Below, piece by piece: positions 58,985 through 64,000 of a stretch of DNA of 64,000 nucleotides (positions are counted from its first letter, which is position 1; the number at the start of each line of letters is the position of its first letter). The stretch is from the NCBI RefSeq assembly GCF_030913365.1, contig NZ_CP133160.1:3944001-4008000 (forward strand). Reading direction: 5' to 3'. This DNA is from Stenotrophomonas sp. 24(2023) (GTDB taxonomy: Bacteria > Pseudomonadota > Gammaproteobacteria > Xanthomonadales > Xanthomonadaceae). Position numbers and translations under genes: made by a program. Below the pieces are notes generated by a model. The model was not told the origin of the DNA, did no database searches, and worked only from the letters and a program-made list of their open reading frames with translations.

Positions 58985-59593
58985 TTACAGCCCCAGGTCC
59001 GACAGCAGATCGTCGGCGTCGTTCTGCGAGACGGCGTGGTGGTCCACGCCCTTGACTGCGGGGCCAGCCAGTGCCGGTTCTTCGCGGCGGTGCTGTTCCG
59101 GCGGCAGGCCGAGCGCACCGAAGCCTTCATGCACGCGGCGCACGATGCCGACCACGCGGCGGATGATCTGCCCGGTCAGGTCCTGGTAGCTCTGGGTCAG
59201 GGCGATTTCGGTGAGGTTGTGGCGGATGCGCTCCAGCTGCACGTCCTGGTCCGGCTGCAGGCCATCGGCGCGCAGCTGCTCGGTCAGGGTGCGGCATTCC
59301 TCGGCCAGGTCCAGGGTGCGGTGGGTGGCCTGTTCGGTCATCGCCACCACGTGGTCCAGGCGCGCGCAGGCGTCGTCCAGCTCACCGGCATCGCTGGGTA
59401 CGGTCGGCAGTTCGCCCAGGGCCTGGCCCAGTTCGCGGGCCAGGCGGCTCAGGCCGGCCATCATCGGCTGGGTGCGCAGCGCCACCAGGCCGTCGATCTG
59501 CTGGCGCCAGGCGCTTTCATCACCCGCTTCCAGCGCGTCCAGGGCTTCCTGCAGGCGCAGGGCCAGTGCGTTCCTGTCGACCGTGCTGTCCAT
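58985..59593 (-). CDS. cheZ: CheZ, CheY-P phosphatase
   Basis: CheZ removes phosphate from CheY and ends the signal. The 202-residue helical protein has the catalytic Gln and its partner Asp in TQSYQDLTGQIIRR (D138, Q142) and the C-terminal CheY-binding peptide DADDLLSDLGL. Start and stop overlap the flanking cheY (TGATG) and lie two bases from cheA, so the genes are tightly coupled. Length is close to the family norm. Confidence 0.96.
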   Translation of the reverse strand: MDSTVDRNALALRLQEALDALEAGDESAWRQQIDGLVALRTQPMMAGLSRLARELGQALGELPTVPSDAGELDDACARLDHVVAMTEQATHRTLDLAEECRTLTEQLRADGLQPDQDVQLERIRHNLTEIALTQSYQDLTGQIIRRVVGIVRRVHEGFGALGLPPEQHRREEPALAGPAVKGVDHHAVSQNDADDLLSDLGL

Positions 59594-59985
59594 CAGGCGC
59601 TGGCCGCCAGGCGTTCGAAGATCTTGCCGAGCTTCTCTTCCAGCGTCTGCGCGGTGAACGGCTTGATGATGTAGCCGTTCACGCCGCTCTGGGCGGCTTC
59701 GATGATCTGCTCGCGCTTGGCTTCGGCGGTCACCATCAGTACCGGCAGGGTCTTGAGCTTGGCGTCGGCGCGGATGGCCTTGAGCAGCTCGATGCCGGTC
59801 ATCACCGGCATGTTCCAGTCGGTGACCACGAAATCGAACGGCTGGCTCTGCAGCAGTGCCAGCGCCGCATGCCCGTCCTCGGCTTCGGCCGTGTTGGTGA
59901 AGCCCAGGTCGCCGAGCAGGTTCTTGACGATTCGACGCATGGTCGAGAAGTCGTCGACGATCAGGATGCGCATGTTCTTGTTCAA
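59593..59985 (-). CDS. cheY: CheY, flagellar motor response regulator
   Basis: The 130-residue receiver domain resembles E. coli CheY closely: [20 protein letters not shown], phosphorylated D56 ([12 protein letters not shown]), the Thr of [10 protein letters not shown], and K in [16 protein letters not shown]. Phosphorylated CheY binds the FliM switch and changes rotation. It lies between fliA and cheZ as in Pseudomonas. It is the likely main output of the chemotaxis system, in contrast to the CheY-like protein at 52426. Confidence 0.96.
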   Translation of the reverse strand: MNKNMRILIVDDFSTMRRIVKNLLGDLGFTNTAEAEDGHAALALLQSQPFDFVVTDWNMPVMTGIELLKAIRADAKLKTLPVLMVTAEAKREQIIEAAQSGVNGYIIKPFTAQTLEEKLGKIFERLAASA

Positions 59986-60042
59986 AACGGATTTCCTTTG
60001 TTGTTCATTCTTCAGGGCCGGCGTGGGCCGCCCTGAACAGAT

Positions 60043-60786
60043 TCATTGTTCCAGCCCGGCGTCGGCGGCTTCAAACACCTTCAGGCGGCCGCGCAGGCGC
60101 AGGACCGCCTGGCCATGGATCTGGCAGACCCGCGACTCGCTCACGCCGAGCACTGCGCCGATCTCCTTCAGGTTCAGTTCCTGCTCGTAATAGAGCGAGA
60201 GCACCAGCTGTTCGCGCTCGGGCAGGTGGCCGATGGCCTTGCCCAGCTCGCGGCCGAACTCGCCGCGCTCCAGCACCTGCTGCGGGGTCGGGCCGCCTTG
60301 GGCGATGGTGTCCAGCTCGCCCTGGTCCTCGATGCGCGATTCCAGGCTCAGCACCTGGCCGCGTGCAGCATCTTCCATCAGCCGCAGGTAGTCGGGCAGC
60401 GGCATCTCCATGGCGGCGGCCACTTCGGTGGCACTGGCGGCACGGCCGCTGGCCTGTTCCAGCCGGCGGATGGTGGCAGCCGCATCGCGTGCGCGGCGGT
60501 GCACCGAGCGCGGCACCCAGTCGCCCCGGCGGATCTCGTCGATCATCGAGCCGCGGATGCGGATCGAGGCATAGGTCTCGAACGAGGCGCCCTGGTCGGC
60601 ATCGTAGCTGCGCGAGGCTTCGATCAGGCCCATCATGCCGGCCTGGATCAGGTCGTCGATCTCCACGCTCGCCGGCAGGCGTGCGGCCAGGTGGTGGGCG
60701 ATGCGCCGCACCAGGTCCGAATGCTGGGTGATGCAGTCGGTCGCAGCGGCCCGCTGGACCTCCTTGTACTGGGCGGCGGCTTTCAT
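60043..60786 (-). CDS. fliA: FliA, sigma-28 factor for flagellar genes
   Basis: FliA directs RNA polymerase to late flagellar and chemotaxis promoters. The 247-residue protein has sigma region 2 (DLIQAGMMGLIEASRSYDADQGASFETYASIRIRGSMIDEIRR), region 3 and region 4 with the helix-turn-helix (NLKEIGAVLGVSESRVCQIHGQAVLRLR). Seven sites in this window fit its promoter, so it probably controls neighbours. Its start overlaps the flhG stop by ATGA. Confidence 0.96.
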   Translation of the reverse strand: MKAAAQYKEVQRAAATDCITQHSDLVRRIAHHLAARLPASVEIDDLIQAGMMGLIEASRSYDADQGASFETYASIRIRGSMIDEIRRGDWVPRSVHRRARDAAATIRRLEQASGRAASATEVAAAMEMPLPDYLRLMEDAARGQVLSLESRIEDQGELDTIAQGGPTPQQVLERGEFGRELGKAIGHLPEREQLVLSLYYEQELNLKEIGAVLGVSESRVCQIHGQAVLRLRGRLKVFEAADAGLEQ

Positions 60787-61670
60787 GCGGCCACCCCGCG
60801 CTGCTTGAGGATGCGTTCGAGGAAGAACTCGACGCCGCCGCGCGGCTCGGTCGGGGCCTGCCAGCGGGCGGTGCGGCGGGCGATCTCGGTGATCGCCTGC
60901 GCGGCCGGGCTGGACGGGTAGGCCTTGACCACCGGCTGCTGGCGCTGCACCGACAGGCGCAGCCAGTCATCCTGCGGCACGCAGCCCAGGTAGTTCAGGG
61001 ACACGTCGGCGAGGAACTTCTCGCACACGCGCACCAGCTTTTCGTACAGCACCCGGCCCTCGTTGGGGTCGCGCACCATGTTGGCCACCACCTGGATGCG
61101 GTCCACGCCGCGCTCGCGCGAGAGCACCTTGATCAGCGCGTAGGCGTCGGTGATCGAGGCCGGCTCGTCACAGACCACCACCACGGTGTCCTGCGCGGCC
61201 TGGCAGAAGGTCAGCACGCCGTCGGTGATGCCGGCGGCGGTGTCCACCACCATGATGTCCAGCTCGCGTTCCAGTTCGGAGAACACGTTGACCAGGCCCA
61301 CGTGCTCGGCCGGCTGCAGCTCGGCCATGTGGCGGCGGCCCGAGGCGGCCGGGACCACCAGCACGCCGTTGGGGCCTTCCACGATCACGTCTTCCAGCGA
61401 GCAGCGCCCGGCGACCAGGTCGGCCAGGGTGAACGTGGGGTTCAGGCCCAGGATGACGTCGATGTTGGCCAGGCCCAGGTCGGCATCCAGCAGCAGGGTG
61501 CGTTTGCCCATGCCGGCCAGCGCCACGGCCAGGTTGGCCGAAACGTTCGTTTTGCCCACGCCGCCCTTGCCGCCGGTGACGGCGATGGTGCGGACCGGGC
61601 CCAGCGGCTGGCTGCGGGTGGCCGACAAAGGGAAGTTCTTGGTCAGCTTGGCGTATTCACGCGACGGCAT
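60783..61670 (-). CDS. flhG: FlhG (FleN), flagellar number regulator ATPase
   Basis: FlhG is a MinD-like ATPase that limits flagellar number, opposing FlhF and restraining FleQ. The 295-residue product has a deviant Walker A (TGGKGGVGKTNVSANLA) near residue 33, LLLDADLGLANIDVILGL, and a VVDTAAGI Walker B, with a C-terminal helix that would bind membrane. It overlaps flhF by 14 bases and fliA by four, within the flhF-flhG-fliA order typical of polar flagellates. Confidence 0.95.
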   Translation of the reverse strand: MPSREYAKLTKNFPLSATRSQPLGPVRTIAVTGGKGGVGKTNVSANLAVALAGMGKRTLLLDADLGLANIDVILGLNPTFTLADLVAGRCSLEDVIVEGPNGVLVVPAASGRRHMAELQPAEHVGLVNVFSELERELDIMVVDTAAGITDGVLTFCQAAQDTVVVVCDEPASITDAYALIKVLSRERGVDRIQVVANMVRDPNEGRVLYEKLVRVCEKFLADVSLNYLGCVPQDDWLRLSVQRQQPVVKAYPSSPAAQAITEIARRTARWQAPTEPRGGVEFFLERILKQRGVAA

Positions 61671-63315
61671 GGTTCAACTCCGGGTTGCAGGGCATATCGG
61701 CCGCTCGGCGCAAATCTTCAAGGCGAAGTACGAGATTGGCTGCACTGGCCCGGTGCAGGTCCTCCGGGACGTCCTGCCCGTCGGTTACCCAGGTGATCGG
61801 CAGCTGGTGGTCCACGGCCACCGACAGGGCGCTGCCGAAGCGGCCGGTCTCGTCCAGCTTGCTCAGGACCAGGCCCTGCAGGTTGGCCGCGCCGAAGCGG
61901 CGGACGACTTCGTCCATGTCGCCGAAGCTGGTGTTGGCCGGCAGCACCAGCAGGGTGCGGACCTGGTGGGCGGCACGCAGCCATTGCAGCTGTGCGGCCA
62001 GGGCGCGGTCGCGCGGCCCCAGGCCGGCGGTGTCGATCAGGACCAGCTTGTAGTCCTTCAGGCGTTCCAGCAGCTGGCCCAGGTCGCTGCCGCTGCCGGC
62101 TTCGTGCACCGCAATGCCGAGCTGGCGGCCATAGCCGTACAGCTGTTCGCGGGCGCCGATGCGCAGGGTATCGGTGGTGACCAGGGCGACGTCGCGGGCG
62201 GCGTGCTTTTCGGCAAAGCGCGAGGCCAGCTTGGCGATGGTGGTGGTCTTGCCGGCGCCGGTCGGGCCGACCAGGGCGATCACCCCGCCTTCCTCCAGCG
62301 GATCGGCCGGGGCGATCGGCAGCTTGCGCGAGAGCAGGCCCAGCATCAGCCCGCGGCTGCGGTGGGCTTCGGTCTCCAGCGGGATCTGCATGGCCACGTC
62401 GCGGGCGATGCCGGCGTCGAACCCGTATTCGTCCATCAGGTCCAGTGCGGCCGCACGGACCGGGCTGCCACGCAGGCGTTCGTCGGTGAAGCGGTTCATC
62501 TCACGCTCGATGACATGGCGCATGCCGGCCACCTCCTGGCGCAGCTGGCGGATTTCTTCTTCGTCGCGGGCCACCAGGGTCAGCGTCGGCGGGGCGACGA
62601 CCGTGGGGGCGGTGACCGCCGCTTCGGTGCCGGCCGCCACGGCGGGCGCGATGTCCTGTCCGGGCGCAGGCGCGGCGGCCACGGCGAAAGAGGGCAGCGG
62701 CAGCGGCGGCGGCAGGGACGCGGCCGTGGCGACGGCAGCGGTCGCGGCCTCATCCAGCGGCGGGTCGATGATGAAGCGGGCGCGGTTGGGGGCCGGCACC
62801 GGTTCACTGGCTGCCGCCGGTTCGGCGGCCTGCCCGGCCGCGCTGTCGGCGGCAGCGAACGGGGTGAAGATCTGTTCCGGCAGTGCCGGTTCATTGACGC
62901 TGGCCCGTGCCAAGGTTTCGGCGAAGCCGCTGCTGCCGCGGGTCGGCACGATTTCGTCGGCACTGTCCAGAGTGCGGCCGGTGGCACCTACGGCGGCGCG
63001 GGCCAGGGCGGCCACGGCCGAGGTGGTGGCGGCCACCGGGTCCGGGGCCAGGGCAGCGGTCTTGCGGCGGGTGACGGCCGCGATCATCGCATCGGCGGCG
63101 CTGCGCGGCTTGGCCGGCCTGGGCGGGGCCACATCGCGGCGCGAGGCTTCCAGCGCTCGCTGCACGGCGCTCTCGTCATAGTTGGCTGCAGCGACGATTT
63201 CGATGCCTTCCTCGATCCGGCGGTTGGACAGGATCACCGCATCGGGTCCATGTTCCTTGCGCACCAGGTTCATGGCCGAGCGCATGTCGGCGGCAACGAA
63301 TCGTTTGATTTTCAT
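61657..63315 (-). CDS. flhF: FlhF, SRP-type GTPase for polar flagellum placement
   Basis: FlhF marks the cell pole where the flagellum assembles. The 552-residue product has an N-terminal B domain (MKIKRFVAADMRSAMNLVRKEHG), a long Ala/Pro-rich middle (about 75-250), and the NG GTPase domain with G1 GPTGAGKTTTIAKLA, VALVTTDTLRIGAREQL and LIDTAGLGPRD. The ATG at 63315 is the conserved start; the longer frame upstream adds low-complexity sequence. The gap 63316-63460 to flhA holds no gene. Confidence 0.95.
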   Translation of the reverse strand: MKIKRFVAADMRSAMNLVRKEHGPDAVILSNRRIEEGIEIVAAANYDESAVQRALEASRRDVAPPRPAKPRSAADAMIAAVTRRKTAALAPDPVAATTSAVAALARAAVGATGRTLDSADEIVPTRGSSGFAETLARASVNEPALPEQIFTPFAAADSAAGQAAEPAAASEPVPAPNRARFIIDPPLDEAATAAVATAASLPPPLPLPSFAVAAAPAPGQDIAPAVAAGTEAAVTAPTVVAPPTLTLVARDEEEIRQLRQEVAGMRHVIEREMNRFTDERLRGSPVRAAALDLMDEYGFDAGIARDVAMQIPLETEAHRSRGLMLGLLSRKLPIAPADPLEEGGVIALVGPTGAGKTTTIAKLASRFAEKHAARDVALVTTDTLRIGAREQLYGYGRQLGIAVHEAGSGSDLGQLLERLKDYKLVLIDTAGLGPRDRALAAQLQWLRAAHQVRTLLVLPANTSFGDMDEVVRRFGAANLQGLVLSKLDETGRFGSALSVAVDHQLPITWVTDGQDVPEDLHRASAANLVLRLEDLRRAADMPCNPELNHAVA

Positions 63316-63460
63316 GCTGTGGTCACGGGACGAAGTCGGCGGAGTGGGAGCGGGAGAACGCGGGTGGTCGGTGGTCTGCACGGTTCGGGTTCCCCTCGGT
63401 GTCGGTGTGCTGCGGTGTAGTGAAAATGGTGTCTGTTTTCTGGCGCGTCGGAGGGGCGGC

Positions 63461-64000
63461 TCAGCTGATCGTGCCGACCAGCTTCAGGCGCTTGTCCTCC
63501 GGCACCTCGCTGTAGGCCAGCACCGACAGCGACGGAACGCTGTGGCGGACCAGCCGTGCCAGCGCGGCACGCACCGGGCCTGGTACCAGCACGACCGCCG
63601 GCTCGTTGCGGGCTTCCTGCTTGCTGACACAGTCGGCAAGGCTCTGGTGCAGCCGTTCGGCGAGACCGGGTTCCAGCGCGGCGCCGTTGCCCTGGGTGGA
63701 CTCCTGCAAGACGCGTTCCAGTTGCGGGTTGAGGGTGAACACCGGCAGCTCCGGCGACATGCCGGCGATTTCCTGCACGATGAAGCGGCCCAGCGAATTG
63801 CGCACGGCGGCGGTGAGGGTGGCCGCGTCCTGCGCATGCGGGGCGTGCTCGACCAGCGATTCGGCGATGCGGCGCAGCTGGCGGATCGGAATGCGCTCGA
63901 TCAGCAGGTTCTGCAGCACGCGCACCACGGTGGACAGCGGCAATGCCTTCGGCGTCAGGTCTTCGACCAGCTTCGGCGCGCTCTTGGCCAGGGTGGCCAG
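63461..64000 (-). CDS. flhA: FlhA, flagellar export gate protein, C-terminal part
   Basis: The frame is open to the window end, so only the last 179 codons are present. The segment contains the cytoplasmic-domain landmarks LSTVVRVLQNLLIERIPIRQLRRIAESL and VVLVPGPVRAALARLVRHSVPSLSVLAYSEVPEDKRLKLVG of FlhA. FlhA forms the nonamer ring of the flagellar type III exporter. It lies upstream of flhF on the same strand, with 145 bases between, as in Pseudomonas and Xanthomonas. Confidence 0.95.
   Translation of the reverse strand: MATLAKSAPKLVEDLTPKALPLSTVVRVLQNLLIERIPIRQLRRIAESLVEHAPHAQDAATLTAAVRNSLGRFIVQEIAGMSPELPVFTLNPQLERVLQESTQGNGAALEPGLAERLHQSLADCVSKQEARNEPAVVLVPGPVRAALARLVRHSVPSLSVLAYSEVPEDKRLKLVGTIS

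Overview
The window is about 67% GC and reads as a chromosomal segment of a Stenotrophomonas species of the S. maltophilia group, in the Xanthomonadaceae. Three things point there: the rpf (DSF quorum sensing) cluster with rpfG-rpfC convergent to rpfF and rpfB, the many short GTAG-headed palindromes (SMAG-type REP elements), and the polar-flagellum and chemotaxis block arranged as in gammaproteobacteria with FlhF, FlhG and FliA. I saw no rRNA or tRNA genes, no CRISPR array and no intact transposon.

Layout. Positions 1-3784 form an accessory, lower-GC RHS toxin locus. It holds the 3' part of an RHS protein with a GIY-YIG-like C-terminal toxin domain, a leucine-rich-repeat candidate immunity protein, a displaced broken RHS fragment, an orphan remnant and a SUKH-type protein. 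Positions 3945-10131 carry a secreted VIT/vWA protein, a PAP2 phosphatase, an acyltransferase and a membrane-bound LytTR regulator. Positions 10208-24228 hold prfB (with the programmed frameshift), an insertion of XRE regulator, aldehyde dehydrogenase and acetolactate synthase genes, then lysS, rpfG, rpfC, rpfF and rpfB. Positions 24387-30020 are the choline-to-betaine module betA-betB-betI with divergent betT, which share a perfect 26-bp palindrome as probable BetI operator. Positions 30098-37663 contain an isochorismatase-like hydrolase, acnA, a vapBC-type toxin-antitoxin pair, acnB and a small exported protein.

From 37898 to the end every gene is on the minus strand and serves motility or chemotaxis. 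Going downstream on that strand: flhA (partial), flhF, flhG, fliA, cheY, cheZ, cheA, motC, motD, parC, parP; then a STAS gene, cheY, cheA; three chemoreceptors, a PilZ protein, cheW, a small exported protein, and cheR-cheD-cheB. FliA (sigma-28) is encoded here, and seven sites resembling its promoter sit before the receptor, cheW, PilZ, exported-protein, STAS and motC units, so the late genes appear to form a local FliA regulon. Two CheA kinases, two CheY, one CheW plus a ParP, and receptors that all end in the same DWQEF tail suggest a polar array positioned by ParC/ParP.

The least ordinary items are the RHS GIY-YIG toxin with its LRR neighbour, the duplicated sensor region of RpfC, the tandem-repeat linker of ParP, the near-identical signalling domains of three receptors, and REP elements whose GTAG supplies the TAG stop codon of flanking genes.
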